DNA of 12,022 nucleotides from Chloroflexota bacterium (GTDB lineage Bacteria > Chloroflexota > Anaerolineae > B4-G1 > DUEL01): NCBI GenBank assembly GCA_017743275.1, contig JAGHZG010000014.1:1-12022 (forward strand), given 5' to 3'. Below the pieces are notes generated by a model. That model worked only from the letters and a program-made list of their open reading frames with translations. It was not told where the DNA came from and did not search any database. Positions 6,445 to 12,019 of this stretch are shown one piece after another; positions within the stretch are counted from its first letter, which is position 1; the number at the start of each line of letters is the position of its first letter. The translations under genes and the position numbers were made by a program.

Positions 6445-7080
6445 ATGCCGGAAGTACCGGAGTCTTTGATCTCTCAGCCTGCTGTAATGCTGGTTGAAGG
6501 CGATGAGGACAAAAGGTTTTTCGGCGCTCTGGTCAAGAGATTGAATCTGGACACATTTCAAGTCTTTGCTGTGGGTGGTAAAGCGAAATTTGCAGGCTGG
6601 TTGAGAGCGATAAAGAGTTCCCCGGGCTTTGCAACTGTTCGGCATCTGATTGTTATCAGGGATGCAGATGAGGATCCAAAGGCCGCTTTTCAAAGCATCC
6701 GGACAGCCCTGATCAACGCAGGCCTGCCTGCGCCTGAGCGTCCATCGGCCAGTACGGGGGATACCCGCCCTGTCGTTACCATAGCGATTCTACCCGGTGG
6801 AGACAGGCCAGGAAAATTGGAAGATCTGTGTCTGGAGTCTGTAAATCAAGACCCGGCTTTCTCCTGTTTAGACGAGTACTTTAAATGCCTGGAGTCTTGC
6901 TTGCCACCAGAGGAATTTCCTCAAGACCTTTCCAAAGCGAAAGTTCATGCTTTTCTTGCTTCAAGACGTGAGCCAGATTTGCGCCTGGGGGAAGCGGCCG
7001 AGAAGGGCTATTGGCCGTTGGATTCGGAGTCTTTTACCAGCATCAAGGAGTTGCTTCGCAAGATTGGAGAGCAGTTGTAG
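6445..7080 (+). CDS. DUF3226 TOPRIM-like protein, partner of the AAA ATPase
   Basis: This 211-residue protein has TOPRIM-type features. A strand ending in the acidic motif VEGDEDKRFF (E18) is followed by LIVIRDADED, giving the D73-x-D75 pair. These acidic residues would bind metal as in topoisomerase-primase nucleases. The spacing and the VGGK segment between them match the DUF3226 family. A later ILPGGDRPGKLEDLC block is also characteristic of that family. The start ATG abuts the ATPase stop (TAA 6442-6444), with GGAGG in the last ATPase codons, so the two are coupled. I infer an effector nuclease controlled by the ATPase, as in OLD (fused) or PARIS (split, with DUF4435). Nuclease activity is not shown by the sequence. 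It ends 3 bases before the adk start. Confidence 0.8.
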   Translation: MPEVPESLISQPAVMLVEGDEDKRFFGALVKRLNLDTFQVFAVGGKAKFAGWLRAIKSSPGFATVRHLIVIRDADEDPKAAFQSIRTALINAGLPAPERPSASTGDTRPVVTIAILPGGDRPGKLEDLCLESVNQDPAFSCLDEYFKCLESCLPPEEFPQDLSKAKVHAFLASRREPDLRLGEAAEKGYWPLDSESFTSIKELLRKIGEQL

Positions 7081-7083
7081 GAA

Positions 7084-7785
7084 ATGAGATCGTTTATGGG
7101 CTGCCGAATTGTCCTTTTGGGGATGCCCGGAGCGGGCAAGGGGACGCAGGCGGAGCAACTGGCGCAGGCGCTGGGGGTTCCGCATGTCGCCAGCGGAGAC
7201 CTCTTCCGGGAGCATCTGGATAAAGGGACAGAACTGGGCCGCCAGGCGCGGGCCTATATGGAGCGGGGCGACCTGGTACCCGACGAGGTGACCATCGGCA
7301 TGGTCGCGGATCGGATTGCCCGTCCGGACTGTGCCAATGGCTTCATCCTGGACGGCTTCCCGCGCACCGTCGCGCAGGCGGAGGCGCTGGAACGTCTCCT
7401 GAAAGGGAACGGGACGGCGCTGGATGCGGTGGTGTTCATCCGGGTACGGGAGGAAATTGCCCTGGCCCGCCTGGCGGGCCGCTGGACCTGCCGGAACTGC
7501 GGGGTGGTCTACCACACCCTGTTCAACCCGCCGAAGCGGGTGAGGGTGTGCGATGCCTGCGGGGGCGAACTCTATCAGCGCCCCGATGAGACCGAGGAGG
7601 CCCACCGCCGCCGTCTGCAGGTCTACCAGCAGCAGACGGCGCCGCTGGTGGAGTACTACCGCCGGGCTGGCCTGCTGGTGGAGATAGACGGCGAGCAGTC
7701 CATTGAGGATGTCCAGGCCGACCTGCGGGCGGTCGTGGAGAGTGCCTGCGGCTCGCTCACCGCGGAGAGCGCTGAACGCTTGTAG
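7084..7785 (+). CDS. adk: Adenylate kinase, zinc-type LID
   Basis: This cytosolic enzyme interconverts AMP + ATP and 2 ADP. From ATG 7084 it has 233 residues. The P-loop GMPGAGKGT lies at 13-21, the NMP-binding part contains SGDLFREH, and FILDGFPRT is the family signature. The long LID carries a four-cysteine zinc site, C136-x2-C139 and C156-x2-C159. ATG 7096 is an alternative start (MGCRIVLLG) that matches the usual short N-terminus better. Neither start has an ideal ribosome binding site, possibly because the upstream junction was changed by insertion. The last dozen residues (GSLTAESAERL) exceed the normal family end and are encoded by one arm of an inverted repeat. secY-adk-map is the standard order, here split by four accessory genes. 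Confidence 0.95.
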   Translation: MRSFMGCRIVLLGMPGAGKGTQAEQLAQALGVPHVASGDLFREHLDKGTELGRQARAYMERGDLVPDEVTIGMVADRIARPDCANGFILDGFPRTVAQAEALERLLKGNGTALDAVVFIRVREEIALARLAGRWTCRNCGVVYHTLFNPPKRVRVCDACGGELYQRPDETEEAHRRRLQVYQQQTAPLVEYYRRAGLLVEIDGEQSIEDVQADLRAVVESACGSLTAESAERL

Positions 7786-7816
7786 CACGCTTTCCCTCTG
7801 CGGTCTCTGCGGTGAG
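7756..7816. repeat. Inverted repeat spanning the adk 3' end and map start
   Basis: The left arm 7756-7768 (CTCACCGCGGAGA) pairs with the right arm 7804-7816 (TCTCTGCGGTGAG). This gives 13 pairs, one of them a G-U in RNA, around a loop of about 35 bases. The right arm is preceded by a second partial copy (CTCTGCGG at 7797-7804), making a 9-nt tandem. The left arm encodes the C-terminal tail of adenylate kinase, and the right arm reaches the map ribosome binding site. It resembles the dispersed CTCTGCGG-type palindromes of several phyla. No T-run follows, so it is not a classical terminator. Confidence 0.65.
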
Positions 7817-7821
7817 GGGTG

Positions 7822-8607
7822 ATGATTCACCTCAAGTCGGCGAACGAGATTGAAAGGATGCGCCGGGCCGGGCGGATTGTCGCCGAGGTCCTGGAACGGA
7901 TGCGGGAGTGGGTGGCGCCGGGCGTCACCACCGCGGAACTGAACGAAAAGGCCGAGGAACTGATCCGCCGCCGGGGCGGTATTCCGTCCTTCAAGGGTTA
8001 CCCGCCGGGCAGTTCCCATCCCTTTCCGGCCGCGATTTGCACGTCCATTAACGAAGAACTGGTCCACGGGATTCCCGGCCCCCGGGTGCTGAAGGAAGGG
8101 GACATCATCAGCATAGACGTGGGGGCCATCTATCAGGGCTATCACGGCGATGCGGGCATCACCCTGCCGGTGGGGGAGGTGAGCCCGGAGGCCCGGCATC
8201 TGTTGGAGGTGACGGAGGGGGCCCTTTATGCGGGCATCGCCCGGGCGCGGGCCGGGAACCGCGTCGGCGACATTTCCGCCGCCATCCAGACTTTCGTGGA
8301 GTCCCGGGGCTATAATGTGGTGCGGGAGTACACCGGGCACGGCATCGGGCGGCAGATGCACGAGCCGCCGCAGATTCCCAACCACGGCGAACCGGGACGG
8401 GGCCCGCTGCTGCGGTCGGGGATGACCGTCGCCATAGAAACTATGGTGCTGGCGGGCGATTATCAGGTGCGGACCCTGCCGGACCACTGGACCGTCGTCT
8501 CCGCCGACGGCCAACTGACGGCCTACTTTGAGCACACCGTCCTGATCCGGGACGGAGAGGCGGAGATTCTGACGCCGTGGCATGTTGGGTTCAGAGGTAC
8601 TGAATGA
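7822..8607 (+). CDS. map: Type I methionine aminopeptidase
   Basis: This 261-residue cytosolic metalloprotease removes the initiator methionine from nascent proteins. The five metal ligands of the pita-bread fold are visible: D99 (SIDVGA), D110 (GDAG), H173 (GHGIG), E206 (AIETM) and E237 (YFEHT). H82 lies in the substrate pocket (LVHGIPG). The absence of N-terminal zinc fingers and of the type II insert indicates type Ia. ATG 7822 is preferred over an adjacent in-frame GTG at 7819. GAGG at 7814-7817 lies just upstream, within the right arm of an inverted repeat. The C-terminal residues after EILTP extend slightly past the family norm and run into the overlapping DUF4160 gene (ATGA). Confidence 0.97.
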   Translation: MIHLKSANEIERMRRAGRIVAEVLERMREWVAPGVTTAELNEKAEELIRRRGGIPSFKGYPPGSSHPFPAAICTSINEELVHGIPGPRVLKEGDIISIDVGAIYQGYHGDAGITLPVGEVSPEARHLLEVTEGALYAGIARARAGNRVGDISAAIQTFVESRGYNVVREYTGHGIGRQMHEPPQIPNHGEPGRGPLLRSGMTVAIETMVLAGDYQVRTLPDHWTVVSADGQLTAYFEHTVLIRDGEAEILTPWHVGFRGTE

Positions 8608-8873
8608 GTCCCAGGGTCCTTCAAGAAGGGGCGTTGGTTTTCTGGTTTCACAGTTACGATGCCCGCTTTAAGGGACGAGCCAGTGTCCATGTGGGCAAGG
8701 GCTCGCAGGATGACCGGAATGACGCAAAAATCTGGCTGGAGCCAGAGGTGGAAGTGGCCCGCGTCGGGCGGACGTTGAGGCGGGATGAGTTGCGTCGGGC
8801 CCTGAAGATTATTGAGCAAAATCGGCAGTACTTGTTAGAGCAGTGGTATGTCTATAAAGGTAAAGCAGACTGA
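8604..8873 (+). CDS. DUF4160 family protein, toxin-antitoxin-like pair
   Basis: This 89-residue protein matches the DUF4160 layout. A start SPRVLQEGALVFWFHSYDAR is followed by a histidine-containing strand (ASVHVGKGSQ), then DAKIWLEPEVEVARVG and a C-terminal helical part RRDELRRALKIIEQNRQYLLEQW. DUF4160 proteins are small, of unproven activity, and very often sit next to a DUF2442 gene, as here. The ATG overlaps the map stop (ATGA), so it is coupled to an essential core gene. It occupies the spot where infA normally follows map. Which partner would be the toxin is not settled by the sequence. Confidence 0.85.
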   Translation: MSPRVLQEGALVFWFHSYDARFKGRASVHVGKGSQDDRNDAKIWLEPEVEVARVGRTLRRDELRRALKIIEQNRQYLLEQWYVYKGKAD

Positions 8874-9243
8874 CGAACAGATGCAACTCAAAAGGTATAG
8901 TGTGCAATACCCTATTTCTGCCTATACATTTCCTCGTGAGGCCCGAATTCACGATGTATGGTTTGACGAGGAGTATATGCACATCGCGCTGACAGACGGC
9001 CGACTGCTCTCTGTCCCGTTGTGGTGGATTCCGACTTTGTATAACGCCGAGCCTGAAGAGCGGGAGAAGTTTGAAATCAGTCGGGATCGGACAATGATTA
9101 TCTGGGATCCAGAGAAGTGCACCATCAACGATGAGATCAGTATTTTTGATTTGCTGGGGCCTGTGGAAGAAGTGGAGGAAGGTCGGGCTACGGTTCAAGA
9201 GCATCGTCCACAGGGTGTTGAAGTGAAGATGCCTGGATGCTGA
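8848..9243 (+). CDS. DUF2442 family protein, partner of DUF4160
   Basis: This 131-residue protein has a central DUF2442 domain (about residues 30-105). It contains ARIHDVWFDEEYMHIALTDG, then RLLSVPLWWIPTLYNAEPEE with the typical D-G-R and P-L-x-W-x-P pattern, then MIIWDPEKCTINDEISIFDLL. The domain is preceded by about 30 extra residues and followed by a short acidic tail. The gene overlaps DUF4160 by 26 bases. ATG 8881 is an alternative start closer to the family length. DUF2442-DUF4160 pairs recur in bacterial genomes as presumed toxin-antitoxin modules. This pair shows no similarity to infA and cannot replace it. Confidence 0.85.
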   Translation: MSIKVKQTDEQMQLKRYSVQYPISAYTFPREARIHDVWFDEEYMHIALTDGRLLSVPLWWIPTLYNAEPEEREKFEISRDRTMIIWDPEKCTINDEISIFDLLGPVEEVEEGRATVQEHRPQGVEVKMPGC

Positions 9244-9350
9244 GAGTCCTTGCCCGTTTGATTCCTTTCTTCTCTTCAGGGTAGAGCCCATACTCGGGCG
9301 GCTTTGGATTGTTGAAGAAGACGTTTCAGGATCAGAGCAGGAGGATTAAA
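9244..9350 (+). other. Spacer between DUF2442 gene and rpmJ, site of missing infA
   Basis: This is a 107-base gap at the place where infA usually lies. It has none of the heptad repeats seen at other junctions. An open frame without a start runs through it from 9227 to 9349 and ends in [17 protein letters not shown], which might be the tail of a lost gene. It does not resemble the end of IF-1. The region ends with an excellent ribosome binding site for rpmJ. No promoter or terminator is convincing. Confidence 0.45.
9339..9344 (+). promoter_or_regulatory. Ribosome binding site deciding the rpmJ GTG start
   Basis: AGGAGG, a perfect Shine-Dalgarno core, lies 6 bases before GTG 9351. It fixes the start of rpmJ at a GTG codon. 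Confidence 0.85.
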
Positions 9351-9464
9351 GTGAAAGTCTCACCGTCGGTCAAACGGCGCTGTCCCAAGTGCAAAATCAT
9401 CCGTCGCAAGGGCGTCATTCGGGTCATCTGCGAGAACCCGAAGCACAAACAGCGACAGGGTTAA
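9351..9464 (+). CDS. rpmJ: 50S ribosomal protein bL36, zinc-binding form
   Basis: This 37-residue large-subunit protein begins [21 protein letters not shown]. The zinc ligands are C11, C14, C27 and H32, as in the ancestral C+ form. The start is GTG at 9351, supported by AGGAGG 6 bases upstream. The TAA stop is at 9462-9464. It normally follows infA, but here a DUF4160-DUF2442 pair and a 107-base gap precede it. The stop codon opens an AATCTGC heptad array. Confidence 0.97.
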   Translation: MKVSPSVKRRCPKCKIIRRKGVIRVICENPKHKQRQG

Positions 9465-9490
9465 TCTGCAATTTGCAATGTGTAATCTGC
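9463..9490 (+). repeat. Heptanucleotide tandem repeat, AATCTGC type (rpmJ/rpsM spacer)
   Basis: Four 7-mers lie in register: AATCTGC (9463), AATTTGC (9470), AATGTGT (9477) and AATCTGC (9484). The array starts with the AA of the rpmJ TAA stop. The remaining 10 bases hold GGAGG (9492-9496), the ribosome binding site for rpsM. Confidence 0.8.
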
Positions 9491-9500
9491 TGGAGGACGT

Positions 9501-9890
9501 ATGGCTCGTATTGCCGGTGTAGACCTGCCCAGAGATAAACGGGTGGAGATCGGTCTGACCTATATCTACGGTATCGGGCGCAGCCTGAGCAATCAGATTC
9601 TGCGCAAAGCCGGTGTGGACCCGGATAAACGGGTAAAAGACCTCAGCGAGGCCGAGGTGGCCCGCCTGCGCGAGATCATTGACCGCGAGTACAAGGTGGA
9701 GGGCGACCTGCGGCGCGAGGTGCAGATGAACATCAAGCGCCTGATAGAAATCGGGTGCTATCGCGGGTTGCGCCACCGGATGAACCTGCCCGTGCGCGGT
9801 CAGCGCACGCGGACCAACGCGCGCACCAAGCGGGGGCCGCGCAAGACCGTCCCCGGTCGGGGCCGTCGCCGCGGCGCTAAGAAGAAGTAA
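9501..9890 (+). CDS. rpsM: 30S ribosomal protein uS13
   Basis: This 129-residue small-subunit head protein contacts the large subunit and the P-site tRNA. It starts [21 protein letters not shown], continues with the helix-two-turn-helix [12 protein letters not shown] and the [19 protein letters not shown] signature, and ends in the basic tail [25 protein letters not shown] at 9492-9496 supports the ATG at 9501. It opens the alpha-operon part (uS13-uS11-uS4-RpoA). Confidence 0.98.
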   Translation: MARIAGVDLPRDKRVEIGLTYIYGIGRSLSNQILRKAGVDPDKRVKDLSEAEVARLREIIDREYKVEGDLRREVQMNIKRLIEIGCYRGLRHRMNLPVRGQRTRTNARTKRGPRKTVPGRGRRRGAKKK

Positions 9891-9916
9891 TCCGTAGTCT
9901 GCAATCTGCAATCTGC
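9889..9916 (+). repeat. Heptanucleotide tandem repeat, AATCTGC type (rpsM/rpsK spacer)
   Basis: Four 7-mers lie in register: AATCCGT (9889), AGTCTGC (9896), AATCTGC (9903) and AATCTGC (9910). Like the array before rpsM, it starts with the AA of the upstream TAA stop and uses the same unit. ACGGAG (9919-9924) then serves as the ribosome binding site for rpsK. Confidence 0.82.
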
Positions 9917-9930
9917 TTACGGAGTGGACT

Positions 9931-10326
9931 ATGTCTCGTGCTCAAAGACGTCGTAGAGTTACCCAGCGGGTTCGCCGCGCGGTGCCGCGCGGGGTAGCTC
10001 ACATTCACGCCAGTTTCAACAACACCATCATCACCATCACCGACCCTCAGGGGAACGTCATCAACTGGGCCAGCGCGGGGCTGGTGGGCTTCAAGGGCTC
10101 CCGCAAGAGCACGCCCTTCGCGGCCCGTCAGGCCGCCCAGCGCGCGGCCAAAGACGCCCTGGATGCGGGGGTGACCGAGGTGGATGTGCTGGTCAAGGGG
10201 CCGGGCCCGGGGCGGGAAGCGGCGATTCGCTCCCTGCAGGCCTCGGGGCTGAAAGTCCGATCCATTACCGATGTGACACCCATCCCGCACAACGGTTGCC
10301 GGCCGCCGAAGAAGCGCAGGGTGTAG
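9931..10326 (+). CDS. rpsK: 30S ribosomal protein uS11
   Basis: This 131-residue platform protein lines the mRNA exit. A basic N-terminus is followed by the family core [20 protein letters not shown] and [24 protein letters not shown], then [20 protein letters not shown]. The invariant end [16 protein letters not shown] completes the protein. Length and position are standard. The TAG stop (10324-10326) leads directly into an AGTACGG/AGTAAGG heptad array. Confidence 0.98.
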   Translation: MSRAQRRRRVTQRVRRAVPRGVAHIHASFNNTIITITDPQGNVINWASAGLVGFKGSRKSTPFAARQAAQRAAKDALDAGVTEVDVLVKGPGPGREAAIRSLQASGLKVRSITDVTPIPHNGCRPPKKRRV

Positions 10327-10327
10327 G

Positions 10328-10368
10328 AGTACGGATAGGAAGTACGGAGTACGGAGTAAGGAGTAAGG
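10328..10368 (+). repeat. Heptanucleotide tandem repeat, AGTAMGG type (rpsK/rpsD spacer)
   Basis: The units are AGTACGG (10328), a 6-base degenerate unit ATAGGA (10335), AGTACGG (10341), AGTACGG (10348), AGTAAGG (10355) and AGTAAGG (10362). Two sub-blocks of identical units suggest stepwise duplication. The unit matches that of the rplF/rplR spacer, about 8.5 kb upstream. The array covers 41 of the 43 spacer bases. Confidence 0.88.
10358..10363 (+). promoter_or_regulatory. Ribosome binding site of rpsD formed by the heptad junction
   Basis: AAGGAG spans the junction of the last two AGTAAGG units and lies 6 bases before the rpsD ATG. Each junction of such units recreates a similar site, so the repeat array itself supplies the translation signal. 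Confidence 0.75.
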
Positions 10369-10369
10369 T

Positions 10370-11008
10370 ATGGCCAGATATACAGGCCCGGTTTGTCGGT
10401 TGTGTCGTCGGGAAGGACAGAAGTTGTTCCTGAAAGGCGCGCGCTGCATGTCGCCCAAGTGTGCCCTGGAGCGCCGGGATTATCCCCCCGGACAGCACGG
10501 GCAGGTCGCCCGCTTCCGGCGGGGCCAGCCCACAGACTACTTCCGCCAGTTGCGGGAAAAGCAGAAGGTCAAGCGGGTCTACGGCGTTCTGGAGCGGCAG
10601 TTCCGTCGTTACTTCCGGGAGGCGTTGCGGACGCCTGGCCTGACCGGTGAGAATCTGCTGATCCTGCTGGAGCGCCGGTTGGACAACGTAGTTTACCGGC
10701 TGGGCTTCGCCGACTCGCGCGCTCAGGCCCGCCAACTGGTGCAGCATGGCCACTTCACCATCAACGGTCGCCGGGTCACTATCCCGTCCTACCTGGTCCG
10801 ACCCGGTGACCAGATCGCGGTGCGGGAGGGAAGTCGGAAGCGACTGTATTTTCAGGAGCGCGCCGAAATGCTGGACGAGATGAGGGTTCCCGATTGGCTC
10901 TCTCTGAACGCGGCGGACCTTTCCGCCCGAGTCCTGGGAATGCCCAGACGGGAGCATGTGGATATTCCGATTAACGAGCAACTGGTTGTGGAGTACTACT
11001 CTCGGTAG
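10370..11008 (+). CDS. rpsD: 30S ribosomal protein uS4, zinc-type
   Basis: This 212-residue protein is a primary 16S rRNA binder that nucleates assembly of the small-subunit body. The N-terminus has four cysteines, C9-x2-C12-x13-C26-x4-C31, in a C+ (zinc-binding) arrangement. The block PPGQHGQ and the helical region [20 protein letters not shown] follow. The S4 RNA-binding domain begins near residue 100 with [18 protein letters not shown] and contains [18 protein letters not shown]. In E. coli, S4 represses the alpha operon by binding an mRNA pseudoknot before rpsM. No equivalent structure is evident here, since repeats fill that spacer. The ATG at 10370 is supported by AAGGAG. Confidence 0.98.
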   Translation: MARYTGPVCRLCRREGQKLFLKGARCMSPKCALERRDYPPGQHGQVARFRRGQPTDYFRQLREKQKVKRVYGVLERQFRRYFREALRTPGLTGENLLILLERRLDNVVYRLGFADSRAQARQLVQHGHFTINGRRVTIPSYLVRPGDQIAVREGSRKRLYFQERAEMLDEMRVPDWLSLNAADLSARVLGMPRREHVDIPINEQLVVEYYSR

Positions 11009-11014
11009 GTGACG

Positions 11015-12019
11015 ATGATTGCACAGAGGGAACCCAGGTTTGCCGCACCGGTTTTGCCCAAAATTGAAAAAGAGGTGCTGACCCAGCAGTATGGCCGATT
11101 TGTCATCGGCCCGCTGGAGAGCGGCTATGGGATCACGCTGGGGAATGCCCTCCGCCGGGTCCTGCTCTCCTCCCTTTCGGGAGCGGCGGTCACCTCGGTC
11201 CGCATCTACGACGTCCCGCACGAATTCGCCACCATCCCGCACGTGCGGGAGGACGTGATGCAGATTCTCCTTCAGGTGAAGCAACTGCGCCTGAAGATGG
11301 AGGGGGACGGCCCGATGCGGATGACGCTGAGCGTCCATGGGGACGGCGTGGTGACCGCCGGGGACATCCAGGCCCCGCCGGAGATAGAAATCCTCAACCC
11401 GGACCTCTATCTCTTCACCACGGATTCCTCCGACGCTGTGGTGGAGATGGAGTTCACCGTGGAGTGGGGGCGGGGCTACTCCCCTGCGGAGGAGCGGGAA
11501 CGCCGATCCATCGGCGAACTCCCGGTGGATGCCCTCTTCAGTCCTGTCCGGCGGGTCGCGTTCAACGTGGAGCGGGCCCGGGTCGCTCAGCGGACCAACT
11601 ACGACCGGTTGAATATGGAAATCTGGACCGATGGACGGATCGGCCCGCTGGAAGCCCTCAAGGAAGCGGCCCGGATTCTGGTCACCCATTTCCGTCTCAT
11701 CTCCGGAATTACGGAGGAGCCGGAACTGATCGGGGAGGAAGAGCGGGGAATCCCGGCCCGGGTCTATGAGGTCCCGATAGAAACTCTGGGGCTCACTGCC
11801 CGCGTCTACAATGCCCTTAAGCGGGCTGGACTCTCGCGGGTGGGGGAAGTCCTGGAGGTGCTGAGTCGGGGGGATGAGGCCATCCGCACCATCCGCAATT
11901 TTGGCGATAAATCTATGGCAGAATTAATGGACAAACTGGGCGCGGCTGGATACCTGGATTACCTGCCTCAGCCCCCGGAAAGGGCCGAGGATGATGACTC
12001 TTCTCTTCTGGAAGAGTAA
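11015..12019 (+). CDS. rpoA: DNA-directed RNA polymerase subunit alpha
   Basis: This 334-residue protein forms the dimer that nucleates RNA polymerase assembly. The N-terminal domain shows YGRFVIGPLESGYGITLGNA and LRRVLLSSLSGAAVTSV, the classic dimerisation block. The C-terminal domain (from about residue 250) contains TARVYNALKRAGLSRVGEVL and IRNFGDKSMAELMDKL. The residues aligning with E. coli R265, N268, G296 and K298, which contact UP-element DNA, are all present. ATG 11015 is preferred over an in-frame GTG at 11009. TAGGTGA, ending about 3 bases before the ATG, fits only the later start. The short acidic tail ends SSLLEE. bL17 is expected just beyond the window. Confidence 0.97.
   Translation: MIAQREPRFAAPVLPKIEKEVLTQQYGRFVIGPLESGYGITLGNALRRVLLSSLSGAAVTSVRIYDVPHEFATIPHVREDVMQILLQVKQLRLKMEGDGPMRMTLSVHGDGVVTAGDIQAPPEIEILNPDLYLFTTDSSDAVVEMEFTVEWGRGYSPAEERERRSIGELPVDALFSPVRRVAFNVERARVAQRTNYDRLNMEIWTDGRIGPLEALKEAARILVTHFRLISGITEEPELIGEEERGIPARVYEVPIETLGLTARVYNALKRAGLSRVGEVLEVLSRGDEAIRTIRNFGDKSMAELMDKLGAAGYLDYLPQPPERAEDDDSSLLEE

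Noticed and set aside
4900..7083. Insertion sequence or integrase-driven element carrying the accessory genes
   Set aside because: No transposase or integrase gene, terminal inverted repeats or target-site duplications are visible at either border.
6961..8583. Minus-strand open frame of 540 codons opposite adk and map
   Set aside because: It is antisense to two well-recognised enzymes, low in complexity and without a domain. It arises from third-position G/C bias.
9286..9299. Terminator hairpin GCCC-loop-GGGC before rpmJ
   Set aside because: It is only a four-pair stem with no following T-run. The operon continues directly, so termination here is unlikely.
1809..10368. CRISPR array or phage attachment site as explanation of the short repeats
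   Set aside because: The units are 7-8 bases without spacers, and they sit at native gene junctions, not at the borders of the accessory inserts.
10265..11689. Minus-strand open frame of 474 codons opposite rpsD and rpoA
   Set aside because: It is a shadow frame over unmistakable rpsD and rpoA, with no ribosome binding site and no domain.
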